Shown piece after piece: positions 1 through 6,185 of a stretch of 6,688 nt of DNA (the first letter of the stretch is position 1; each line of letters starts with the position of its first letter). Made by a program: the position numbers and the translations under genes. Origin of the DNA: Planctomycetota bacterium (GTDB lineage Bacteria; Planctomycetota; Planctomycetia; Pirellulales; Pirellulaceae); assembly GCA_024277285.1 (NCBI GenBank), contig JAJRVM010000101.1, forward strand, positions 1-6,688, in the 5' to 3' direction. The notes beneath the pieces are model-generated. The model was given only the letters and a program-made list of their open reading frames with translations, had not been told where the DNA came from and did no database searches.

Positions 1-60
1 ATAACGACACCGGTGCCTTACGGCACCGGCAAAGGCTGTACCGGCCCTGCCGGGCCGAAT
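1..60. repeat. Two GC-rich hairpins in tandem
   Basis: Two perfect inverted repeats sit close together. The first has an 8-bp stem, CCGGTGCC (10-17) with GGCACCGG (22-29), and the loop TTAC. The second has a 6-bp stem, CGGCCC (42-47) with GGGCCG (52-57), and the loop TGCC. Neither strand shows a U-tract directly after a stem; the only T-run is a short TTTT at 68-71, ten bases past the second stem. They could be a weak bidirectional terminator for genes beyond the left edge, or copies of a dispersed palindromic element. The sequence shows only the structure; the role is inferred. Confidence 0.5.
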
Positions 61-407
61 TCGCTGCTTTTACCGTGAGTCGCTGTGTTGAAACGAAGCA
101 CCCTGAACGGCTACCAAAAATCGAAGCTCGTGAACGGTTACAGCGCTTCATGAATTGCGTTGCGACCAGGCAGCTGTCTACCGGTGTTGAAGCACGGGGC
201 GCGTCAATTCAAAACAAACACCGTCACGTCGCTCAAGAGCACGCACTAACGTGTCACGAGTCCAGGTTCACTGTGTAAGGAATCTCTTTGCGCAAACCGT
301 GAGCAACACGGTCCGCCGAATGCTGGTGTGCCTGCACTCGCCTATTGAGATTGAAGCCCGCTGCACTACGCTGCGAAGGCGCGGCTTGACACACCCTACG
401 GCAATCA
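61..407. other. Non-coding stretch downstream of the heparinase-like gene
   Basis: I see no supported gene here. The short open frames on either strand lack a ribosome-binding site, have no recognisable motif, and partly overlap the 3' end of the heparinase-like gene. There is an imperfect 11-base direct repeat, TGAACGGCTAC at 104-114 and TGAACGGTTAC at 131-141. An imperfect inverted repeat lies just past the heparinase stop: AAGCC-CGC at 354-361 pairs with GCG-C-GGCTT at 379-387, with one bulged base. No T-run follows that repeat on the minus strand, so it is at best a weak terminator. Confidence 0.5.
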
Positions 408-2750
408 TCAACGGACTGGTGGATGACGCTGGCCAGCCTTGCCATAAGGAAAGATCACGGTTCGCATAAAAGGGTTGGTCATCCAATTCTCGTAGCGAGG
501 GTCGACTTTCCAACGGTCGTAGTGATCTTCGACACGCGTGACAAGCTCCTCCTTCACGGTTGTTTGGTCGCCACGCGACACGGTAACATGCCCTCCCGTG
601 TCCCCCTTGGTATTGAAAACGATTTCAATCGATTCATCGTCGTGCAGAATCTTGGCACCCGTTCGGGTCGACGTGGTTACGAGCGTGACGTCCGCAGGCG
701 TTAGCGCGGCACGGTCTCCGACTTGCAAGACGTGTAGAAAGTGCGCTTCACCGGTCACCTTGGTCGGCGCGACCTCGATGCGCCAACCACCGACACCCTC
801 GAGGCCGCCATTCTTTTTCTTGTCGAGCAGCTCATAAGTTTCGCCCGTCGGCCCGTAGTTGACACCGTTTAGCTCGAAGTCGTGCCATTTGCCACCGATC
901 GTCCGAACGGTGCGCGCGTCGCGCTGCGGCAGAAGGGTCGTCACCATCATGGTACCAGTGTCGTTTGAAACTTGAAACGAATCACCCACCGCATGCAGAA
1001 AATGCCCACCTGGATGGTCTTCGGTCGCCGCCGGTTCTGAGTGCGTTTCGCCGTCCCAGGCTGGTTTCTTGTAGGCATGCAAGTTCCAGATGATTTCAAG
1101 CTGCGGGTCAGCTGGTGTCACGCGGTCGAAGACGACAAACAGATCTGGCTTCAAGTAGACGAATTGTCGTGTGATCTTCTTGACCCGCGCTGGAGGATAA
1201 GATCGAGTCGCGTCACCACAGGCATAGTCGTAAGCGGGTGAGGTTGAATAAGCGGTAATAACACCGTCCTGAAGCTCGCCTTGAATTCGCGTAACTCCCT
1301 CAAGTCCCCATGCCTTGTACCACTGCGGGTCCTGCGTGACCATTTGCCCGCCGCGCAGCGCGACGTCAACCAGACGGTTTTGATAACCACGATGCTCCAG
1401 CCGCTTGCGCCCAACCGTGATGCAATTGTGGGCGATCGTCTGTTTGCCGTAATTGTGAACGTTGCTGGGTTTCGCCAGCTTCCAGACTTTTTCGTTCACG
1501 CTATGCACGCAACCGGTATCCGGCGCCAGATAGCCCTGCTTGTAGATGATGAACTGCAAGTTATCGGCGTTGTTGCGGCCACCGTAACCGTCGATTTCGC
1601 CAAAACGCCCACAACGAAAGAGGGCAACGGTGGCATCTTCGGTCCAATCCGATCGCATGATGACGTGGCCGTTGACCGGGAACAACCGAGTCTCGGGAAA
1701 CTGCTTCGGCGGCACGGACGGAATAGACGGGTCGAGCCAGAGGAGTCTGCCCACCAGTCCATACGTATGCTCTTCGCCAGCGCGCCATGGGGGCATCGGC
1801 CACTTTCCGACAAATTCGCGTTGCCACCATTGGCCCAAACCGTCCTGATTGCGAGTAATGTCCAACATCACGTAGCTTTCGCCGTGGTGTTTCTGTGGAG
1901 TCAGCGCTTGGAAATGGGTCGGGCTCATCGTCACGCCGACACGGATCACCTGGCGACTATGCTGCCAAGGCAGGTAATGATAGACATACCATGCCGGTGT
2001 ATTGTGGGCATAGTCGCACTGTGCGATCATGTCGTCTCCCGTCGCACGGGACCAGCCCATCATTGCGGCAAACTCGGCGCTGAAGAAATGTTCACCGTTG
2101 TAACCATGCCCCATCGAACTGCCGCCGCGTCCCTGGCTCCAACGGTTGTTGTATTCGAGTCGCTTGGTCACCTCTCCGTGATAAGATGATTCGAGAAACG
2201 GGAGAATCTCGTCATCGAATCCGTTGCCCCAAGCGACGAGACAATGCAGCAGGCGAGGCCGCCAACGGTTGACTTTGATCCGCTCGACAATCTCCTTCGC
2301 TTGCTCGGCGCGCTGGGAAGGTGTCATGGTTTCGGCCACCATATCAAAGGCAAACGTCCATGCTGGATCCCAACTGGGGTTGCCTAGCTTCGTCTTGGCC
2401 TGATCGGCAAACTGTTTGTCTCCAGTAATTTGATAGAGCGTTGCCAAGAGCAGTGGGCTGGCCTTGTCGATCTTCACAAGATCGCGTGCCTGTTGCAGGT
2501 AAATTTGGATTTCCGGCTCCGCAAGACGCGCTCGAATCGCCGGCAACTCGGTCCGCGTGATCATCAGTCGAGGGTACTCGCTCTTCACCAACGGCGAATC
2601 TGCACGGACTTTTAATTGGCCGATGCGGACGAACTCAGCGGTTTGCCCCCACAGGGGACCACTCAAGCTCAGAACCAGCGCCACAGCGGTCACTGCCGCC
2701 TGCGCTGGTAACGTGGTGTACCGTTTGGTCTCGCAGATGATTCGTCGCAT
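408..2750 (-). CDS. Secreted heparinase II/III-fold protein (polysaccharide lyase-like)
   Basis: This encodes a 780-residue exported protein resembling the heparinase II/III superfamily, whose members cleave uronic-acid polysaccharides by beta-elimination. Residues 1-36 look like a signal peptide: basic start MRRIICETKR, hydrophobic 18-30, cleavage near G35-A38. Residues 60-340 are helix-rich, as in the family's alpha-toroid domain, with an H215/E220/H221 cluster and an aromatic-rich stretch at 245-262. From about 356 the pattern becomes beta-sandwich, with the family-like blocks GRNNADNLQF (391-400), DTG (411-413) and TIAHNCITV (438-446). The usual HxHxD of heparinase II reads RNNAD, so key histidines appear replaced. 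The start at 2750 is preferred over the longer frame to 2972 because AGGGAA lies 6 nt upstream and a signal peptide follows; the 74-codon extension overlaps the previous gene and looks like its shadow. The gene starts 68 nt after the nitrilase-like gene, so an operon is likely. The fold family is fairly sure; substrate and activity are unknown. Confidence 0.85.
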   Translation of the reverse strand: MRRIICETKRYTTLPAQAAVTAVALVLSLSGPLWGQTAEFVRIGQLKVRADSPLVKSEYPRLMITRTELPAIRARLAEPEIQIYLQQARDLVKIDKASPLLLATLYQITGDKQFADQAKTKLGNPSWDPAWTFAFDMVAETMTPSQRAEQAKEIVERIKVNRWRPRLLHCLVAWGNGFDDEILPFLESSYHGEVTKRLEYNNRWSQGRGGSSMGHGYNGEHFFSAEFAAMMGWSRATGDDMIAQCDYAHNTPAWYVYHYLPWQHSRQVIRVGVTMSPTHFQALTPQKHHGESYVMLDITRNQDGLGQWWQREFVGKWPMPPWRAGEEHTYGLVGRLLWLDPSIPSVPPKQFPETRLFPVNGHVIMRSDWTEDATVALFRCGRFGEIDGYGGRNNADNLQFIIYKQGYLAPDTGCVHSVNEKVWKLAKPSNVHNYGKQTIAHNCITVGRKRLEHRGYQNRLVDVALRGGQMVTQDPQWYKAWGLEGVTRIQGELQDGVITAYSTSPAYDYACGDATRSYPPARVKKITRQFVYLKPDLFVVFDRVTPADPQLEIIWNLHAYKKPAWDGETHSEPAATEDHPGGHFLHAVGDSFQVSNDTGTMMVTTLLPQRDARTVRTIGGKWHDFELNGVNYGPTGETYELLDKKKNGGLEGVGGWRIEVAPTKVTGEAHFLHVLQVGDRAALTPADVTLVTTSTRTGAKILHDDESIEIVFNTKGDTGGHVTVSRGDQTTVKEELVTRVEDHYDRWKVDPRYENWMTNPFMRTVIFPYGKAGQRHPPVR

Positions 2751-2756
2751 GATTCG

Positions 2757-2762
2757 TTCCCT
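2757..2762 (-). promoter_or_regulatory. Ribosome-binding site deciding the heparinase-like start
   Basis: On the minus strand AGGGAA lies 6 nt before the ATG at 2750. No comparable site precedes the ATG at 2972, which lies inside the upstream coding region. This supports the shorter protein that begins with a signal peptide. Confidence 0.65.
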
Positions 2763-2818
2763 ATGATTCGACCGATTTCGCATTCCTGATGCTCGACGCT
2801 GGCAGCAAACCATCTCAT

Positions 2819-4231
2819 TCATTGGTTCTGCGTGCCCTTTTTCGGCGTGCCCTTTTTCGGCGCGCGCGTCTCGGACGGGCGGTGCCGAGGGATCTGTGCT
2901 TTGAAATCGCCGAGGCTGTGCCAATACGTCGGTTTGCTCAGATCGACTTCGACGACGACCACATCTCCCCATTGTTCCGCTTGCGTCAATATTGCGCCGT
3001 CATGTCCGAACACCGCGGACATAATCCACTTGTTGGATACGTCGGTGTATGTGCTGCTGATCAGATAGACATGGTTTTCACAAGCGCGAGCGCGCGCGAG
3101 CAACGGATTGCATCCCCACACCGGCCAAGCGATTACCTCCGCGCCTCGATTGGACAACTCGCGAGCTACTTCGGGAAAAAACCCATCGTAACAGACCATC
3201 ATACCAACTCGGCCGAACCTCGTATCAAAGACCGGATAGTCATCACCGGGAGTCACACCTCCCTCGATCTCGCCGCGAGGCAAGCAGACCTTGCGGTACT
3301 TACCGACCACTTTTCCATCAGGCCCGATCAACACCGCCACATTGTAGACCAAGTGTCCGGACCGCTCGAGCAATCCGGCGACAATATAAAGATCATGCTT
3401 TTTGGCCAATTCTCCAAAGTACTCAGTCGATGGGCCGGGAATCGATTCGGCCGCCTCGGCATACGAGCGGCCGCTGGAATAGTAGGTAAGCGTTTCAGGC
3501 AGTACCACCAAATCAGCCTTCTGGGCAGCAGCCTTGGCAACGAGCGGCGCGAATTGACGGCACTTCTCCAAGCTCGTTCGGCCTTCCCTTGGCCGGTAGT
3601 GGATCGTCGCCAAGCGAACGATGCGTGGAGGCCGAGGCGCCGATTCGCGCAGTGACACGTCGCTCCACTGGACTTTACCGCGGGCGGACCAGCGAAACCA
3701 CAGTTCGACGACGACCACAGTCGCCCGCGATGGCGCGCGGTAGCGGTCCGAGACCTCCGTCCAGCCACTGGTGTCGGCGTTGCCTTCCGTATCAACATCC
3801 TGGTCGCTGGGGAACTCCGGTTCCGCGCGAGGCGCCGTGCCCGATCGATACGACGCGAAGGATGGTTCGTCGCGCAACACGGGCCGGCCCTTGGCATCGC
3901 GCCAAAGCAACCGAGCGACCGCACAACGTCGCGCGCACGCAACATTCTCCGCGCGCCGTTGCGCCGAAAACAAGTAATGCTTGCCACCCGTCACGGGATA
4001 GGTCTTCGTCCAATAGCCAATCAGTCCTTCGTGCCCCTTTGACTCGATCACCAGACTGCCATGTCCCGATGGCCCGCCGTGTGAGTCAAACGAAAACGCT
4101 GGAGCAATTTCCGCGCGTGGCGTCTTGTGGCTCCACCCATCGGGAGCCTCATTTGCGATCGGCTCGGCCGCGACCAGCGGTGTCGCGAGGGCGAATACGA
4201 TGGCTGCTAATACGAATCCTGCAAACTTCAT
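2819..4231 (-). CDS. Secreted carbon-nitrogen hydrolase (nitrilase superfamily) with N-terminal beta-sandwich-like domain
   Basis: This is a 470-residue exported amidase or nitrilase-type enzyme. Residues 1-22 form a clear signal peptide ending VAA|EP. Residues 30-198 are strand-rich with aromatic positions (WTKTYPV, W157, W178, W181, W189) and resemble galactose-binding or CBM4/9-like beta-sandwich modules found on secreted enzymes. Residues 204-432 are the nitrilase domain with the complete Glu-Lys-Cys triad: E246 in VVLPET, K314 in KYRKVCLP and C347 in MVCYDGFFPE. E321 or E323 could be the accessory glutamate. The family hydrolyses C-N bonds of amides, carbamoyl groups or nitriles through a cysteine thioester. 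Most members are cytoplasmic and about 260-300 residues, so a signal peptide and extra domain are unusual. The C-terminal tail (about 450-470) is basic and holds a duplicated PKKGT. The start has GAAGG 6 nt upstream. It is probably co-transcribed with the downstream heparinase-like gene. The substrate is unknown; an amidated or N-acylated sugar is inference from context. Confidence 0.9.
   Translation of the reverse strand: MKFAGFVLAAIVFALATPLVAAEPIANEAPDGWSHKTPRAEIAPAFSFDSHGGPSGHGSLVIESKGHEGLIGYWTKTYPVTGGKHYLFSAQRRAENVACARRCAVARLLWRDAKGRPVLRDEPSFASYRSGTAPRAEPEFPSDQDVDTEGNADTSGWTEVSDRYRAPSRATVVVVELWFRWSARGKVQWSDVSLRESAPRPPRIVRLATIHYRPREGRTSLEKCRQFAPLVAKAAAQKADLVVLPETLTYYSSGRSYAEAAESIPGPSTEYFGELAKKHDLYIVAGLLERSGHLVYNVAVLIGPDGKVVGKYRKVCLPRGEIEGGVTPGDDYPVFDTRFGRVGMMVCYDGFFPEVARELSNRGAEVIAWPVWGCNPLLARARACENHVYLISSTYTDVSNKWIMSAVFGHDGAILTQAEQWGDVVVVEVDLSKPTYWHSLGDFKAQIPRHRPSETRAPKKGTPKKGTQNQ
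2831..2860. repeat. 15-bp perfect tandem duplication in the nitrilase-like gene
   Basis: CGTGCCCTTTTTCGG occurs twice head to tail (2831-2845 and 2846-2860). Being 15 bp, it stays in frame and encodes the duplicated PKKGT near the protein's C-terminus, beyond the nitrilase domain. It looks like a slippage-type duplication in a tolerant tail. Confidence 0.95.
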
Positions 4232-4237
4232 AAATCA

Positions 4238-4242
4238 CCTTC
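4238..4242 (-). promoter_or_regulatory. Ribosome-binding site of the nitrilase-like gene
   Basis: On the minus strand GAAGG, within AGAAGGTGA, lies 6 nt before the ATG at 4231. The following codons encode a typical signal peptide, so this start is well supported. Confidence 0.75.
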
Positions 4243-4399
4243 TTCGATTGAATTGGCTCGGCCGCGACGTTAACGAGCGACCGACCAGGGACATAGCCGG
4301 AAACGTTCTCTTTGCATTTTGCACTGCGCGTCACCAACGCGCGCGGAAATGAACCTCGCGAGGAGTCTTCTGATCTTGATCGCGTTAAATTTCGTGCCC

Positions 4400-4429
4400 C
4401 CTGACGTCATGCAACCTGACGTCATGCAA
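4400..4429. repeat. 15-bp perfect tandem doublet containing TGACGTCA palindromes
   Basis: CCTGACGTCATGCAA is repeated exactly at 4400-4414 and 4415-4429. Each copy holds the perfect 8-bp palindrome TGACGTCA, so two identical palindromes lie 15 bp apart, about 170 bp upstream of the nitrilase-like start and 14 bp past the gad stop. Paired palindromes of this kind can be operator half-sets for a dimeric regulator. A simple slippage duplication is equally possible. Confidence 0.9.
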
Positions 4430-4442
4430 AACGGCAAACGAT

Positions 4443-5840
4443 TCAATGGTGAAACCCGGAAGCCTCCGCAGCGGTCATGGGAGCTTGAACCGGATGTTTT
4501 TCAAAGTATTCAATTGCCCGTTTGATATCATCCATCAACAATTTGCCTAGGTCACGACTGACACCATGGCGCACCAAGATTCGCTGAATGACCAGGTCTT
4601 GCCGGTTCGCCGGCATTGAATACGCGGGAACCTGCCAACCACGTGTTCGCAAGCGATCCGCCAGATCGTAGAGGCTCAACCCCGACTGATCGCCTTCTTT
4701 CACTTTCCAACACAGGGCCGGGATTCCAGCATTCATGTCACCGCCATAGATAATATCGAAATAGCCCAACTTCTCGATCTCGGTGGCGATATAGTTGGCC
4801 GTCTTGTAACAGGCGATGTGCACTTTGCGATAACCTTCTATCCCCAATCGAAGAAAGTTGTAGTATTGGCAAACGACTTGCCCTCCCGGCCGCGAGAAGT
4901 TCAGCGCGATGTCGCGCATATTGCCGCCCAGATAGTTGACCCAAAAAACAAGATCGTCCGGCAGATTCGCCGTCTCGCGCCATATCACCCAACCAACTCC
5001 CAGCGGTGACAAACCGAACTTATGCCCCGAACTGTTGATCGACTTGACGCGCGGAATGCGAAAATCCCAAACCAAGTCCGGTGCGCAAAACGGCGCAAGA
5101 AACCCGCCGCTGGCAGCGTCCACGTGGAGCGGAATATCCAAGCCAGTCTCTTTTTCCAACTGGTCCAACGCCTCAGCAACTGCCTGAACTGGTTCGTATT
5201 GGCAGGTGAAAGTCACACCGAGTGTCGGCACCACCCCGATTGTGTTTTCGTCACATCGCTTGAGCACCTCCTCAGGCGTCATCAGCAGACGGTCTTTTTC
5301 CATCGGTATTTCACGCAGCTCGATATCCCAATACCGCGCAAACTTGTGCCAACAAATCTGGACCGGACCGGAGATCATATTCGGCTTGTCGATCGGCTGG
5401 CCGGCAGCCTTTCGCTTGGCCTCCCAGCGACGTTTCATCGCCATGCCACCAAGCATGGCGGCCTCGCTCGACCCCGTGGTCGAACAGCCAATCGTATTCG
5501 CCTCGGCCGGCGAATTCCATAGATCGGCGAGCATGTGGACACAGCGCGACTCGATTTCAGCCGTTTGAGGGTATTCGTCTTTGTCGACCATATTCTTGTC
5601 CAGGCACTCGTCCATCAGCTTGTGGACTTCCGGTTCCACCCACGTCTGGCAAAAAGTGGCCAGGTTTTGCCGCGAGTTGCCATCCAACATCAGTTCGTCA
5701 TGCACAACTGAATAAGCCGCGCGCGGACTCTGCTCTGACGTGGGAAACCGGTATTTTGGCATACTCACGGACAGGTCTGCGGAAGCGTAGACATCATCCT
5801 CCAGACTGTCGCGGACCGAGTTCTTGTCATGCAAGACCAT
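4443..5840 (-). CDS. gadB: Glutamate decarboxylase (PLP-dependent, GadA/GadB type)
   Basis: This 465-residue enzyme converts L-glutamate plus a proton to GABA and CO2 in the cytoplasm, which raises internal pH. The length nearly matches E. coli GadB (466), and long blocks are recognisably alike: [14 protein letters not shown] (54-67), [14 protein letters not shown] (158-171), [11 protein letters not shown] (241-251) and [11 protein letters not shown] (271-281). K274 is the Schiff-base lysine to PLP, D241 pairs with the pyridine nitrogen, S124-S125 bind phosphate, and H165 lies at the ring-stacking position. T62 and D86 match substrate-site residues of the E. coli enzyme. The C-terminus ends GFHH, with H465 at the same number as the E. 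coli histidine that blocks the cofactor at neutral pH; the acidic N-terminus (D5, D11, E14-D16) may form the acid-pH helical bundle. AAGGAGA lies 7 nt before the ATG. No gadC-type glutamate/GABA antiporter is in the window. Function is near certain; the role in acid resistance rather than GABA metabolism is inferred. Confidence 0.97.
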   Translation of the reverse strand: MVLHDKNSVRDSLEDDVYASADLSVSMPKYRFPTSEQSPRAAYSVVHDELMLDGNSRQNLATFCQTWVEPEVHKLMDECLDKNMVDKDEYPQTAEIESRCVHMLADLWNSPAEANTIGCSTTGSSEAAMLGGMAMKRRWEAKRKAAGQPIDKPNMISGPVQICWHKFARYWDIELREIPMEKDRLLMTPEEVLKRCDENTIGVVPTLGVTFTCQYEPVQAVAEALDQLEKETGLDIPLHVDAASGGFLAPFCAPDLVWDFRIPRVKSINSSGHKFGLSPLGVGWVIWRETANLPDDLVFWVNYLGGNMRDIALNFSRPGGQVVCQYYNFLRLGIEGYRKVHIACYKTANYIATEIEKLGYFDIIYGGDMNAGIPALCWKVKEGDQSGLSLYDLADRLRTRGWQVPAYSMPANRQDLVIQRILVRHGVSRDLGKLLMDDIKRAIEYFEKHPVQAPMTAAEASGFHH

Positions 5841-5847
5841 GTGCTAT

Positions 5848-5854
5848 TCTCCTT
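5848..5854 (-). promoter_or_regulatory. Strong ribosome-binding site of gad
   Basis: On the minus strand AAGGAGA lies 7 nt before the ATG at 5840, close to the consensus. It fixes the gad start and suggests efficient translation. Confidence 0.8.
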
Positions 5855-5857
5855 TTT

Positions 5858-5881
5858 GGCACTGATAGCGGCACTGATAGA
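5858..5881. repeat. 12-bp tandem doublet just upstream of the gad ribosome-binding site
   Basis: GGCACTGATAGC (5858-5869) is followed at once by GGCACTGATAGA (5870-5881), identical at 11 of 12 bases. It lies in the expected 5' leader of gad, 4 nt upstream of the Shine-Dalgarno. It may be a neutral slippage product or could affect leader structure. Confidence 0.85.
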
Positions 5882-6029
5882 TGGACGGCACAGACCGTTT
5901 AACGGGCAAAACGGCCTAGCTGGCAAATCAAATTGCTCGGCATTCGGCTGTGCATTTGACTGGACTGGGTATTCGACTGGCTGGGCCTGCCAGCTGTTTC
6001 ATGACCGATCCCACTGCGGCGGGATCGTG
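5882..6029. other. Intergenic region between ccoS and gad
   Basis: Together with the leader this makes a 189-nt gap. It holds a 6-bp inverted repeat (CCGTTT 5895-5900, AAACGG 5909-5914), a 5-bp hairpin (GCTGG 5980-5984, CCAGC 5990-5994), and a repeated GACTGG (5958-5963 and 5975-5980). A gad promoter is expected here on the minus strand. The best I can see is TTGCCA followed 17 nt later by GTTAAA, which is too weak to call. Confidence 0.5.
6006..6027 (-). terminator. Possible terminator or 3' stem-loop after ccoS
   Basis: CGATCCC (6006-6012) pairs perfectly with GGGATCG (6021-6027) around an 8-nt loop. On the minus strand the stem begins 2 nt after the ccoS stop codon. No U-tract follows, so classical intrinsic termination is not supported; it may protect the 3' end or be a weak terminator separating cco genes from gad. 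Confidence 0.35.
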
Positions 6030-6185
6030 TCACAGGTTCTCGTCTTCTTTGTCGTCATGCAAGATGCGTACGGCAGGTGTGGAAAGGTCGTCGAACTGAC
6101 CGCGGCGCACTGCCCAAATAAAAGCGATCACAAAGAAGACCGCCAACAAGGAGGCGACCGGCAACAGCACGTAGATTACGCTCAT
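6030..6185 (-). CDS. ccoS: CcoS, cbb3-type cytochrome oxidase assembly protein
   Basis: This 51-residue inner-membrane protein matches CcoS (FixS), which is needed to insert heme and copper cofactors into cbb3 oxidase. It opens MSVIYVLLPVASLL, continues as a single transmembrane helix to about residue 25 (AFIWAV), and then shows the family signature RRGQFDDLSTPAVRIL (27-42) before an acidic tail (DDKEDENL). The length is normal for the family. The start codon overlaps the stop of ccoI as ATGA, and GGAGA (6192-6196) lies 6 nt upstream inside the ccoI coding end, both signs of translational coupling. ccoS typically follows ccoI at the end of ccoGHIS clusters, as here. The gene is intact although its upstream partner is broken. 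The identification is secure from the signature and the neighbour. Confidence 0.92.
   Translation of the reverse strand: MSVIYVLLPVASLLAVFFVIAFIWAVRRGQFDDLSTPAVRILHDDKEDENL

Larger units (their letters stand above)
4232..4442. other. Intergenic region between gad and the nitrilase-like gene
   Basis: This 211-nt gap should carry any gad terminator and the promoter of the nitrilase/heparinase pair. It contains a 6-bp hairpin (GCGCGT 4326-4331, ACGCGC 4337-4342, loop CACCA), a 10-bp palindrome CCTCGCGAGG (4354-4363), and a 15-bp tandem doublet at 4400-4429. The hairpin lacks a U-tract on the minus strand, so termination there is doubtful. I could not pick out a convincing -35/-10 pair. Confidence 0.55.

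Noticed and set aside
1..60. Possible CRISPR or att-type repeat from the two left-edge palindromes
   Set aside because: The two hairpins differ in sequence, there is no regular spacing or further copies, and no integrase or tRNA is nearby.
75..469. Short plus-strand frames of 67 and 72 codons (75-278 and 251-469) in the left non-coding region
   Set aside because: No ribosome-binding site, no hydrophobic or conserved pattern, and the second overlaps the 3' end of the heparinase-like gene.
1281..2189. 302-codon plus-strand open frame opposite the heparinase-like gene
   Set aside because: It is fully antisense to a well-supported coding region, has no recognisable motif or ribosome-binding site, and shows the composition of a mirror frame.
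2789..3655. 288-codon plus-strand open frame opposite the nitrilase-like gene
   Set aside because: It runs antisense to the conserved nitrilase domain with its Glu-Lys-Cys triad; no domain is recognisable and the frame is explained by codon bias of the real gene.
3589..4233. 214-codon plus-strand open frame rich in Arg, Ser and Pro
   Set aside because: Antisense to the N-terminal half of the nitrilase-like gene; low-complexity composition typical of a shadow frame.
4326..4342. GCGCGT/ACGCGC hairpin as a gad terminator
   Set aside because: It lies about 100 nt past the gad stop and no U-tract follows on the minus strand, so I mention it only as part of the intergenic region.
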